Assembly (NCBI GenBank): GCA_035512595.1
Contig: DATKDU010000457.1
Span: 1 to 32,146, forward strand
Direction of reading: 5' to 3'
Length of the DNA stretch: 32,146 nucleotides
Origin: DATKDU01 sp035512595
GTDB taxonomy: Bacteria; Planctomycetota; Planctomycetia; Pirellulales; Pirellulaceae
The position numbers were made by a program, and so were the translations under genes. This document shows positions 1 through 8,054 of this stretch, piece by piece. Within the stretch, counting starts at the first letter, position 1. Each line of letters begins with the position of its first letter. Below the pieces are notes generated by a model. That model was not told where the DNA came from. It made no database searches and worked only from the letters and a program-made list of their open reading frames with translations.

Positions 1-24
1 TGCCGCGGGAAAGGATGCCACGCG

Positions 25-1107
25 ATGAGCCTGACGCTTGCCCAGATCGCTCAGTTGATCGAAGGTCAGCTCGTGGGCGATGGGGAACTTTCGATCAGCG
101 GCGCGGCCACGCTGTCCACCGCCCGGCCGGGAGAAATCACCCTCTGCGACAATCCCAAGCTGGCCCCCCAACTGGCCCGCAGCCAGGCCGCGGCCGTCAT
201 TGTCCCCACAGGTTTTGAGCCCGCCGGATTGCCGGGAGTCGCGGTCGCCGACGTACATGCAGCATTCGCGAAGGTCGTCGCCCAGTTCCGACCGCAAAAA
301 GCTCCGCGGCACGTCGGCATCCATCCGCAGGCGGTCGTCAGCCTGTCGGCTCGGATCGGCGAAGGGACGCAGGTTCACGCGCTGGCCGTCATCGGCGACA
401 ACGCCCTAATCGGCGACGGCACGATCATCCACAGCGGCGTCAAGATTGCCGACGGCTGCCGGATCGGCAGCGGCACGATCCTGTTTCCCAACGTGGTGCT
501 GTACGAGAACACGATCGTCGGCAATCGAGTCGTCATTCACGGCAACGCGGTCGTCGGCGCGTACGGCTTCGGCTACAGCCTGGTCAAGGGGCAGCATCAA
601 TTGTCGGCGCAGCTTGGATATGTGGAGATCGAAGACGACGTGGAAGTCGGCGCCTGCACGACGATCGACCGCGGCACCTACGGGGCGACGATCGTCGGGG
701 CCGGGACGAAGCTCGACAACCACGTGATGATCGCCCACAACGCCCGCATCGGCCGGCACAACCTGATCTGCTCGCAAGCGGGGGTGGCCGGCAGCTCGAC
801 GACGGGGGATTACGTGGTGATTGCCGGGCAAGTCGGCGTGCGGGACCACGTTCACGTCGGCGAGCGGGCGATGATCGGAGGTCAGAGCGGCGTGATGAAC
901 GACGTGCCGGCCGGACAGCGGGTGCTCGGCTCTCCGGCAATCGACGAAAAGGATCAGCGTCACATTTTTGCCGCCAGCTTCAAGCTCCCCGAGATGCGGA
1001 AGGAGCTGAAGAAGCTGCAGCGCGAGGTGCAGCGGCTGGTAGCGATCGACGTCGCCCGCCGGCTGGCCGACGGCATCGAGATCGACCCGCAACAGGACGC
1101 GGCATAA
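25..1107 (+). CDS. lpxD: LpxD, UDP-3-O-acylglucosamine N-acyltransferase
   Basis: Transfers the second, N-linked acyl chain to UDP-3-O-acyl-glucosamine, the third step of lipid A synthesis, in the cytoplasm. The 360-aa protein starts with a uridine-binding-type N-terminal domain (about residues 1-95). A long left-handed beta-helix of hexapeptide repeats follows (about 100-320) and ends in a helical tail. The motif NHVMIAHNARIG carries His238, which corresponds to the catalytic His239 of the E. coli enzyme. Length is close to the family norm (about 340). The ATG at 25 has a GGAAAGG ribosome site about 10 nt upstream. lpxI follows after a 34-nt gap filled by a REP sequence, so the two probably form one lipid A transcription unit that began before the window. 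Confidence 0.95.
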   Translation: MSLTLAQIAQLIEGQLVGDGELSISGAATLSTARPGEITLCDNPKLAPQLARSQAAAVIVPTGFEPAGLPGVAVADVHAAFAKVVAQFRPQKAPRHVGIHPQAVVSLSARIGEGTQVHALAVIGDNALIGDGTIIHSGVKIADGCRIGSGTILFPNVVLYENTIVGNRVVIHGNAVVGAYGFGYSLVKGQHQLSAQLGYVEIEDDVEVGACTTIDRGTYGATIVGAGTKLDNHVMIAHNARIGRHNLICSQAGVAGSSTTGDYVVIAGQVGVRDHVHVGERAMIGGQSGVMNDVPAGQRVLGSPAIDEKDQRHIFAASFKLPEMRKELKKLQREVQRLVAIDVARRLADGIEIDPQQDAA

Positions 1108-1108
1108 C

Positions 1109-1132
1109 GTAGGACAGGTTTTCAACCTGTCC
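1109..1132 (+). repeat. REP sequence, family A (single copy)
   Basis: A GTAG head is followed by the palindrome GACAGGTT-TTC-AACCTGTC. It starts 2 nt after the lpxD stop codon and fills most of the gap to lpxI. The same unit recurs at 5534-5557 and as inverted pairs at 26344-26424 and 28298-28381. Confidence 0.9.
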
Positions 1133-1141
1133 AATCCTGAC

Positions 1142-2062
1142 ATGAGCGACATCGAAGGCTGCGACTCGGGAAAGAGCGCTCACGGAGTGAGTGCACCACA
1201 TTGTCGCATCGGCCTCGTCGCCGGCTGGGGCCGCTTCCCCGTGCTGGTAGCCCAGGCTCTCAAGGCCGCCGGGCGCGAAGTCTACTGCGTGGCCCTTCGC
1301 GACCACGCCGACCCGGCACTGGCGGAAATCTGTGATGAGTATTATCCCTCCGGCGTCGCTCGCCTCGGCTGGCACATCCGCTACTTCCAGCGCCGCGGCA
1401 TTACCCAGGCGACGCTGGCGGGGAAAATCTTCAAGCACAAGCTGCTGTTTCGCAAGCTGGGCTGGCTGTCGCTCATTCCCGACCTGACGACGATCCGCAC
1501 TTTTTTCCCCCTGTTTGTCACGCGGCAAAAAAATCGCAATGATGATTCGCTGCTGTCGGTCGTCGTGGAGGAATACGCCCGCAGCGGCATTACCCTCGCC
1601 CCCGCCACCGATTTTGCCCCGGAGCTGCTCGTGAAACTCGGCACGCTGACCCGCCGCCAGGTGACTAGCGCCGAGCGCGATGATATCGCCTTCGGGTGGC
1701 AGATCGCCAAGGAAATGGGGAGGCTCGATGTCGGCCAGAGCGTCGTCGTGAAGGGGCGGGCCGTCATCGCCGTGGAAGCGGTCGAAGGGACCGACGAGTG
1801 CATCCGCCGCGCGGGAGAGCTCTGCCCACAAGGGGGATTCACGGTGGTGAAAGTCGCCAAGCCGCAGCAGGATATGCGGTTCGATGTGCCGACGATTGGA
1901 GTGTTCACGATCCAGACCTTGGCTGCCGCCGGCGGCAAGGTGCTGGCGATCGAAGCGGAGAAAACGATCGTGGTCGATCGGGCCGATGTCATTCGCCTGG
2001 CGGACGAGCGCGGGCTGTCGATCGTGGCGCTGGAGGATGATGCCATGGGTGCTGAACACTAA
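1142..2062 (+). CDS. lpxI: LpxI, UDP-2,3-diacylglucosamine pyrophosphatase (DUF1009)
   Basis: Hydrolyses UDP-2,3-diacylglucosamine to lipid X and UMP, replacing LpxH in many bacteria. The 306-aa protein shows the LpxI family pattern: an N-terminal domain starting at RIGLVAGWGRFP (residue 22 on) and a C-terminal DUF1009 domain with the block QDMRFDVPTIGVFTIQTL, whose Asp248 is the likely metal or catalytic residue. The first 21 residues are not family-like. Their coding DNA (about 1176-1194) contains a small palindrome around CACGGAGTG, resembling the repeat at 6200-6219, so the true start may be later, for example GTG at 1187. No good Shine-Dalgarno site precedes the ATG at 1142. The stop codon TAA lies inside the left arm of the next repeat. 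Confidence 0.92.
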   Translation: MSDIEGCDSGKSAHGVSAPHCRIGLVAGWGRFPVLVAQALKAAGREVYCVALRDHADPALAEICDEYYPSGVARLGWHIRYFQRRGITQATLAGKIFKHKLLFRKLGWLSLIPDLTTIRTFFPLFVTRQKNRNDDSLLSVVVEEYARSGITLAPATDFAPELLVKLGTLTRRQVTSAERDDIAFGWQIAKEMGRLDVGQSVVVKGRAVIAVEAVEGTDECIRRAGELCPQGGFTVVKVAKPQQDMRFDVPTIGVFTIQTLAAAGGKVLAIEAEKTIVVDRADVIRLADERGLSIVALEDDAMGAEH

Positions 2063-2135
2063 CCCGAAGCGTCAGCGAGGGTCAATTTCCGCTATACTGC
2101 CGATGATTCGTTCCCTCGCTGACGCGTCGGGTTAG
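2059..2135. repeat. Inverted repeat, family D (AACCCGAAGCG...AGCGAGGG)
   Basis: Left arm 2059-2081 and right arm 2113-2135 are 23-bp inverted copies with one mismatch around a 31-nt loop. The left arm supplies the lpxI stop codon. The transcript would fold into a long hairpin between lpxI and the PQQ-propeller gene. There is no T-tract, so it is not a clear intrinsic terminator. Other copies lie at 16864, 22901, 27343 and 30156. Confidence 0.9.
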
Positions 2136-2233
2136 GGTGCGGATTGCTTCTGGCGGATCGGTCGGTTAGGATCGGAGCGGTAATTCGTACGCCACATCCC
2201 GCCGCATTTTCATCCCGCCTCGCAGAGATTTCC

Positions 2234-3493
2234 ATGCGCCATTCCCGTCTGTGCCTTGCGCTGATTCCCCTGTTGTTCTGCGTGCTTTCGTCCGCCTCGG
2301 CCCAGGAATGGACCCGCTTCCGCGGTCCCAACGGCACGGGCGAAAGCGAGACGCCGATTCCCGCCCAGTGGGGGGAGAAAGAGATTCAGTGGAAGGCCGA
2401 ATTGCCCGGGTTCGGCCATGGCTCGCCGGTCGTGTGGGGGGATCGGATCTTTTTGCTCAGTGCCGACAAGGCGACCGCCACGCGCTTCGTGCTGGGGCTC
2501 GATGCCAAAACCGGGGAGAAACTGTGGCAGCGTGATTATCCGTCGAAGGTCCACAAGCTCCATCCGCAGTACAGCAGCTACGCGTGCAGCACGCCGGCCG
2601 TCGATGCCGACGCGGTCTATGTCGTCTGGTCGGATTGGGAGCACCTCTTGATCACGGCCTTCGATCACTCCGGCAACGACCTGTGGCAGCGGGATCTCGG
2701 CGGCTTCGTCAACCAGCACGGCTTCGGCTCCTCGCCGGTGATCTACCAGGATCTGGTGATCGTGAACTGCTCGCAGGAGCCGGCCAAGGACCCGATGGGC
2801 AAGGCCCCCGAGCCGACCGAATCGTTCGTCGTCGCCTTCGAAAAGAGCACCGGCAAGGAACGCTGGCGACTGCCGCGGCAAACCGACACGGCGTCATACT
2901 CGGTGCCGTGCGTTCGCCAGACGGCCGAGGGCGAAGAGCTCCTCTGCTGCTCGACCAAGGAAGGCATTTTTGGTCTCGACCCGAAGACCGGGAAGGAAAA
3001 CTGGTCGCTGGCTGACGCGTTCAGCATGCGGACGGTCAGCTCGCCGGTGATGGCCGGCGGACTCGTCTTCGGCTCGACCGGCTCCGGCGGCGGCGGCAAT
3101 TACGTCGTGGCCTGCAAACCGGGGAAAAACCCGGCGATGATTTACGAAATCCGGCGCGAGGCGAACTACGTGCCGACGCCGGTCGCCAAAGGGGATCTGA
3201 TCTTCTTCTGGTCCGATGCGGGGGTTGTCCGCTGCGTCGAGGCGTCCACCGGCAACGAACTGTGGAAGAAGCGGGCGCCGGGACGTGCCTATTTCGGCTC
3301 GCCGGTCCGCGCCGCGGATAAGATCTTCTGCGTCGATGACACGGGACTGGTCGTCTGCCTGGCGGCCGATCGCACATACACGGAGCTGGGCAAATCCAAC
3401 CTCCAGGAGGAATGCCGCAGCACGCCGGCGATTGCGGGGGGAAAGATGTACGTGCGGACGGTGGGGCATTTGTACTGCATTGGCGGCGAGTAG
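2234..3493 (+). CDS. Secreted PQQ-like beta-propeller (BamB-like) protein
   Basis: The protein is exported and predicted to fold as an eight-bladed propeller. The substrate is unknown. From the ATG at 2234 it is 419 aa: a signal peptide (RHSRLCLALIPLLFCVLSS) with cleavage after SASA, before QEW, then repeated propeller motifs of the type DAKTGEKLW, STGKERW, DPKTGKENW and STGNELW. This start is preferred over an in-frame TTG at 2144 because it gives a clean signal peptide. No PQQ-dehydrogenase active-site or haem motif is evident, so a structural or binding role is likelier than an enzyme. Proteins opening with W.RFRGPNG.G are abundant in planctomycetes. The downstream gene is separated by a REPIN. 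Confidence 0.85.
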   Translation: MRHSRLCLALIPLLFCVLSSASAQEWTRFRGPNGTGESETPIPAQWGEKEIQWKAELPGFGHGSPVVWGDRIFLLSADKATATRFVLGLDAKTGEKLWQRDYPSKVHKLHPQYSSYACSTPAVDADAVYVVWSDWEHLLITAFDHSGNDLWQRDLGGFVNQHGFGSSPVIYQDLVIVNCSQEPAKDPMGKAPEPTESFVVAFEKSTGKERWRLPRQTDTASYSVPCVRQTAEGEELLCCSTKEGIFGLDPKTGKENWSLADAFSMRTVSSPVMAGGLVFGSTGSGGGGNYVVACKPGKNPAMIYEIRREANYVPTPVAKGDLIFFWSDAGVVRCVEASTGNELWKKRAPGRAYFGSPVRAADKIFCVDDTGLVVCLAADRTYTELGKSNLQEECRSTPAIAGGKMYVRTVGHLYCIGGE

Positions 3494-3499
3494 ATTTTG

Positions 3500-3556
3500 G
3501 TAGGACGGCCCTTCCGGGCCGTCTCGAACCGGGACGGCCTGGAAAGGCCGTCCTAC
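3500..3556. repeat. REPIN, family B (two GTAG-headed REPs in inverted pair)
   Basis: Left REP 3500-3523 is GTAG followed by GACGGCC-cttcc-GGGCCGTC. Right REP 3531-3556 is its inverted counterpart ending in CTAC. The 57-nt element occupies almost the whole gap between the propeller gene and hyuAB. Confidence 0.88.
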
Positions 3557-3565
3557 GAATCGCTC

Positions 3566-6500
3566 ATGAACTCTGACCGCTGGCAATTCTGGCTCGACGT
3601 CGGCGGGACGTTCACCGACTGCCTGGCGCGGCGGCCCGATGGGACGCTCCTGCGGCGGAAGGTTCTTTCCAGCGCCACGGTCAAGGGACGCGCCGCAAAC
3701 GGCTCGACGCGGCAGGTCATCATCAATCCGGCCCGTGGGAGCGAACCTGCCAACTTCTGGGCCGGCTACACGTTGCGGCTGCTCGATGCGAGCGGCGCGG
3801 TTCTCGATGCGGCGATTGTAACGTCGTCCGATCGCCGGCTGGTGCTCGATCGGCCGCTGAAGACGACGCCAGTATCGGGGCAGTCGCTGGAGCTGGCTTC
3901 GCCCGAAGATGCGCCGATTCTGGCCATTCGTCAGTTCCTCGCGCTAAAGCTCGATGAGCCGATCCCGCCTTGCGCCGTGCGGCTGGGGACCACGAAGGGG
4001 ACCAACGCGCTGCTCACCCGCCGCGGCGCTCGCTGCGCGCTTGTTACGACGCGCGGCTTCGGCGACATCCTCTCGATTGGCTACCAGAACCGGCCGCGGC
4101 TGTTCGATCTGGCGATCAAGAAGCCGGCGCCGCTGTTTGAAACGGCGATCGAAGTCCAGGAACGCATCGCCCGCGACGGCAGCGTCCTGGCGCCGCTGGA
4201 CGAAGACGACGCACGGCGGCAATTGGCCGTGCTGCGAGCGGCTGGAATCGAGTCGCTGGCGATCTGCGTCATGAACAGTTACGTCAATCCGGCTCACGAG
4301 CAGCAATTGGAAGCTCTGGCCCGCCAGGTCGGCTTCACGGAGATCAGCCTCGCCAGCCGTGCCGCGCCGCTGATGAAGATCGTCCCCCGCGGCGATACGA
4401 CGGTCGTGGACGCGTACCTCAATCCGCTCCTGCGGCAGTACGTCGAGCGGCTGCGCTTGGCGCTCCCAGGCAGCGACGTGCGGCTGATGACCTCTAGCGG
4501 CGGCCTGGTCTCGGGCGAAACCTTCACGGGGAAGGACAGCATCCTCTCCGGTCCGGCCGGCGGCGTGGTCGGCTTCTCGCGGGCGGCTCAGGCGGCCGGG
4601 TTCGCCAAGGCGATCGGCTTCGACATGGGAGGCACCAGCACCGACGTGGCCCGGTTCGACGGCCGCTTCGAATACGAGCAGGAAACGGAGAAGGCCGGCG
4701 TACGGATCGTCGCGCCTATGCTGGCCATCGAGACGGTCGCGGCAGGCGGCGGCTCAATCTGCCGCTTTGACGGCGTCAAGCTGACCGTCGGTCCGGCCAG
4801 TGCCGGGGCCGACCCTGGCCCGGCCTGTTACGGCCGCGGCGGGCCGCTGACCGTGACGGACTGCAACCTGTTCCTCGGGCGGCTGATCGAGGAGCATTTT
4901 CCGTTTGCTCTGTCGCGGAGCGCGGTCGAGCAGCGGTTGGCGGAAATCGCTCTCGAAGTTGCTGCCGCAGGAAATCCTCTTTCGGCAATCGAGCTGGCGG
5001 AAGGATTTCTCGCCATCGCCAATGCCAACATGGCGCAGGCGATCCGCTCGATTTCGCTGGCCAAGGGATATCAGCCGGCCGACTACGTGCTCGTCGCGTT
5101 CGGTTCCGCGGGGCCGCAACATGCCTGCGCGGTCGCCCGCCAACTCGGCATTCGCCAGGTGCTGATTCACCCGGATGCGGGGGTGCTCAGTGCGCTCGGC
5201 ATCGGCGTGGCCGACGTTGTACGCCATGAGGTCGCCGGCATTTACGAGCCGCTGTCTCCCGAAAGCCTGGCGCGGCTGAAATCCAAGTTCGACGAGCTGG
5301 CGGCAGCCGCAGTTGGCCAGGTGGAGGGTGAAGGAGTGCCGCGAGAGCGCACCCAAGTGCGTCGCTCGCTCGACCTGCGTTACCGCGGCGTCGATGCGTT
5401 CATCACGGTCGCCGAGCCGGCCGATGGCGGCTATGCGGCGGCATTTTCGGCGGAGCACCAGCGGCTCTACGGCTATCTGCACGAGGGACGGCCGCTGGAG
5501 ATCGTGGCGGCGCGAGTTGAAGCGGTCGGCAACGTAGGACAGGTTTTCAACCTGTCCAGTCACTCCCTCGACGAGCGGCCACGTCCAAGGGGTCGGGAGT
5601 CGATTTCGGCCGACGATTGTCCCACTGGCAATAAGGACCGGCCGAAATCGACTCCCGACCCCCTCTGGCCCGTCTTTCGTCGCGACGATTTGCCCGCTGG
5701 CACGTCCCTCGTCGGTTCGGCTCTCATCGTTGAGCCGCTAACGACTACGGTGATCGATGCCGGCTGGCGCGGAGAGATGTTGACCGGCGGCGAGCTGCTG
5801 CTCACTGACGACGCCGGTTTTGCTTCGACAGCGGCGGCCGCGACGACGGATGCCGACCCCATTCAGCTCGAACTGTTCAACGGCCGGTTCACGGCAATCG
5901 CCACGCAGATGGGAATCACGCTCAAGAACACGGCCGGCAGCGTCAACGTCAAGGAGCGGCTCGACTTCTCGTGTGCAATCTTCACGGCTGACGGCGACCT
6001 GGTCGTCAACGCGCCGCACATTCCCGTACACCTCGGCGCAATGAGCCAGACGGTCAAGCAGATCCTGGCCGACAACCCCCAGATGCAGCCGGGGGACGTC
6101 TTCGTCACGAACGATCCGTACCGCGGCGGGTCTCATCTTCCGGACGTGACGGTGGTCACGCCGGTGTTTGAAAGTGGTCCACTCGCTCCGCGAGTGGACG
6201 GCACACGGAGTGTGCCTACTACTTGTTTGCGCTTCTTCGTCGCCAGCCGCGCCCATCACGCCGAAATCGGCGGCATCACCCCCGGCTCAATGCCTCCGTT
6301 TTCGAAAAACCTGGCGGAAGAAGGGGTGCTATTGGCAAACTTCAAGCTGGCCGATGCGGAAAAGCTGCGGCTGGATGAACTGCGGCAAGCTCTCCTGGAC
6401 GGACCCTATCCAACGCGCGCCGTGGAAGACAATCTGGCCGACATCACCGCGCAAATGGCGGCCAACCATCAGGGGGTCCGCGATCTGTCGGCATTCGTCG

Positions 6501-7444
6501 CCGAGCAGACGTGGCCGGTGGTCGAAGCCTACATGCGGCATGTCCAGGATGCAGCGGAGCGGAAGATGCGCGCGGCACTCGCCAAGCTGCCGCCGGGAAG
6601 GCGCGAGTTCGTCGATCATCTGGATGATGGGACGCCGATTGCAGTGGCGGTCACGGTGGAGGGGGATGGAGCCACGATCGACTTCACCGGCACCGGGCCA
6701 GTGCTCGCTGGAAATCTCAATGCCAATCGGGCGATCGTTACCGCCGCGGTGATGTACTGCCTGCGGCTGTTGGTCGGCGAGGACATTCCGCTCAACCAGG
6801 GGCTGCTCAAGCCGGTTCAGATCGTGCTCCCCGAGTGCCTGCTCAATCCGCCGCTGCGCGAGCGTCCGGAAGATTGTGCCGCCATCGCCTGTGGCAACGT
6901 CGAGACGAGCCAGCGCGTCGTCGATGTGCTGCTGGGCGCCTTCGATCTAGCCGCCGCCAGCCAGGGGACGATGAACAACCTGCTCTTCGGGGACGCCACG
7001 TTCGGCTACTACGAAACGATCTGTGGCGGCAGCGGCGCGACGGCCCAGGCCGACGGCGCCGATGCGGTTCACACGCACATGACCAACACGCGGCTGACCG
7101 ACCCGGAGGTGCTGGAGCGGCGGTTCCCCGTGCGGCTCTTGGAATTCTCGATCCGCCGCGGCTCGGGGGGCCGCGGGGAGCATCGCGGCGGCGACGGTGC
7201 CCTGCGCCGGATCGAATTCCTGAAAGAGCTGACGGTCTCGATCCTCTCGCAGCGCCGCGGGCCCTATCCCCCCTACGGCCTGTACGGCGGCGAGCCGGGA
7301 TCGCTTGGCCAAAACAGTCTGCGCCGCGCTGACGGACGGGTCGAGCAGTTGCCAGCGCTCGCCCAATTCACCGTGCGGCCGGGGGATGTGCTCACGATCG
7401 AAACGCCAGGGGGGGGCGGCTGGAAGAAGCCCGCGACGGAATGA
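3566..7444 (+). CDS. Fused hydantoinase A/B (5-oxoprolinase-like) protein
   Basis: The protein is a single-chain HyuA-HyuB fusion of 1292 aa, the arrangement and length of eukaryotic-type 5-oxoprolinase (ATP-dependent opening of 5-oxoproline to glutamate) and of related N-methylhydantoinases. HyuA (about 1-735) shows DVGGTFTDC near the start, GTTKGTNALLTR, GFDMGGTSTDVARFDG and AAGGGSICRFDG. HyuB (about 770-1280) shows FNGRFTAIATQMG, NDPYRGGSHLPDV, ASRAHHAEIGGITPGSMPP and a Gly-rich end. Start ATG 3566 is chosen over an in-frame TTG at 3497 that would translate the REPIN. Two regions are not family sequence. About residues 657-700 (VGQVFNLS onward) and about 869-885 are repeat elements read in frame. 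The first lies at the hinge between HyuA's last subdomain strands, the second in a HyuB loop. The exact substrate cannot be read from sequence. Confidence 0.92.
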   Translation: MNSDRWQFWLDVGGTFTDCLARRPDGTLLRRKVLSSATVKGRAANGSTRQVIINPARGSEPANFWAGYTLRLLDASGAVLDAAIVTSSDRRLVLDRPLKTTPVSGQSLELASPEDAPILAIRQFLALKLDEPIPPCAVRLGTTKGTNALLTRRGARCALVTTRGFGDILSIGYQNRPRLFDLAIKKPAPLFETAIEVQERIARDGSVLAPLDEDDARRQLAVLRAAGIESLAICVMNSYVNPAHEQQLEALARQVGFTEISLASRAAPLMKIVPRGDTTVVDAYLNPLLRQYVERLRLALPGSDVRLMTSSGGLVSGETFTGKDSILSGPAGGVVGFSRAAQAAGFAKAIGFDMGGTSTDVARFDGRFEYEQETEKAGVRIVAPMLAIETVAAGGGSICRFDGVKLTVGPASAGADPGPACYGRGGPLTVTDCNLFLGRLIEEHFPFALSRSAVEQRLAEIALEVAAAGNPLSAIELAEGFLAIANANMAQAIRSISLAKGYQPADYVLVAFGSAGPQHACAVARQLGIRQVLIHPDAGVLSALGIGVADVVRHEVAGIYEPLSPESLARLKSKFDELAAAAVGQVEGEGVPRERTQVRRSLDLRYRGVDAFITVAEPADGGYAAAFSAEHQRLYGYLHEGRPLEIVAARVEAVGNVGQVFNLSSHSLDERPRPRGRESISADDCPTGNKDRPKSTPDPLWPVFRRDDLPAGTSLVGSALIVEPLTTTVIDAGWRGEMLTGGELLLTDDAGFASTAAAATTDADPIQLELFNGRFTAIATQMGITLKNTAGSVNVKERLDFSCAIFTADGDLVVNAPHIPVHLGAMSQTVKQILADNPQMQPGDVFVTNDPYRGGSHLPDVTVVTPVFESGPLAPRVDGTRSVPTTCLRFFVASRAHHAEIGGITPGSMPPFSKNLAEEGVLLANFKLADAEKLRLDELRQALLDGPYPTRAVEDNLADITAQMAANHQGVRDLSAFVAEQTWPVVEAYMRHVQDAAERKMRAALAKLPPGRREFVDHLDDGTPIAVAVTVEGDGATIDFTGTGPVLAGNLNANRAIVTAAVMYCLRLLVGEDIPLNQGLLKPVQIVLPECLLNPPLRERPEDCAAIACGNVETSQRVVDVLLGAFDLAAASQGTMNNLLFGDATFGYYETICGGSGATAQADGADAVHTHMTNTRLTDPEVLERRFPVRLLEFSIRRGSGGRGEHRGGDGALRRIEFLKELTVSILSQRRGPYPPYGLYGGEPGSLGQNSLRRADGRVEQLPALAQFTVRPGDVLTIETPGGGGWKKPATE
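5534..5557 (+). repeat. REP sequence, family A, in frame inside hyuAB
   Basis: GTAG plus the GACAGGTT/AACCTGTC hairpin is identical to the intergenic copy at 1109-1132. It is translated as VGQVFNLS within the hydantoinase fusion. Confidence 0.9.
5589..5662. repeat. Inverted repeat, family G, in frame inside hyuAB
   Basis: Arms 5589-5611 and 5640-5662 form a perfect 23-bp inverted repeat (GGGGTCGGGAGTCG...) around a 28-nt loop. It lies 31 nt after the REP at 5534 and adds about 25 low-complexity residues to the protein without breaking the frame. Confidence 0.88.
6177..6219. repeat. Double hairpin, family H, in frame inside hyuAB
   Basis: There are two adjacent palindromes: GTCCACTCG/CGAGTGGAC (6177-6199) and GCACAC-gga-GTGTGC (6201-6215). 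CTAC follows at 6216-6219. Read on the minus strand, the second is a GTAG-headed REP. It is translated within the HyuB half as part of a loop before the FFVASRAHH block. Confidence 0.8.
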
Positions 7445-7448
7445 CCCG

Positions 7449-8015
7449 CTAGATGTTTTCCGCTCCGCTGGCGTCGAAGCCGTCGATAAAGTCGAAGTGG
7501 CAGGCGTTGGCCCACTGGTCTTCGCGGGCGACGATGTCCGGCAGCGTGGTCCCCAGGCGGGCCAGGTTCCGCCAGTCGTTGCTGGCCGCCAGGCCGCCGG
7601 GGCGGGAGCGGCCCGTTTCCATATTGAACCCGAGGAAGCCCAGCTTGGGGATCAGCCGCCCTTCGTGATTGAACTTGCCGATCTCGTCGTCCCAGCCCTT
7701 GCCCACCGCCAGCGTCACCACCAGGTGCGGCCGCGGACGGAACTTCGTGCCGTCGGTCTTGACCCGCACCTGGATGTGGCCGTGCTGGTAAAAAATCTGC
7801 CGGCTGGAAGCCCGCGTCGGCTCCTGCTGGTTATCGACCCGCGTGAACGGATGCTGCACAGTCGTGTAGTCATGAAAGGCGTCGATCGTGGGAAAGTTCA
7901 CGCGACTTTGCGCATTGAGCAGCCCGGCCAGGTACTTGACGACGACCTGCCGCTGCAATTGGGCATCCTGCGCCTCGAAGGCTTCCATGGCGCGGGAAAA
8001 GTTGGAGCGGGTCAT
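7449..8015 (-). CDS. Unknown protein at the end of the T6SS spike cassette
   Basis: The protein has 188 aa and I recognise no family. It has no signal peptide and no membrane segment. The N-terminus is helical (about 1-35). The middle is rich in beta-prone and basic sequence (HGHIQVRVKTDGTKFRPRPHLVVTLAVG). The C-terminus is rich in aromatic and acidic residues (WANACHFDFIDGFD). The ATG at 8015 has AAGG about 9 nt upstream. It is the last gene of the minus-strand hcp-vgrG-adaptor-PAAR series, 39 nt after the OmpA-like gene, and its stop lies 4 nt from that of hyuAB (convergent). Terminal genes in such cassettes are often cargo effectors or their immunity proteins. That is inference from position only. 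Confidence 0.7.
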   Translation of the reverse strand: MTRSNFSRAMEAFEAQDAQLQRQVVVKYLAGLLNAQSRVNFPTIDAFHDYTTVQHPFTRVDNQQEPTRASSRQIFYQHGHIQVRVKTDGTKFRPRPHLVVTLAVGKGWDDEIGKFNHEGRLIPKLGFLGFNMETGRSRPGGLAASNDWRNLARLGTTLPDIVAREDQWANACHFDFIDGFDASGAENI

Positions 8016-8054
8016 GGCACGAGACCTTGTATCGAAAGCGTCGCCGGCGCGGAG

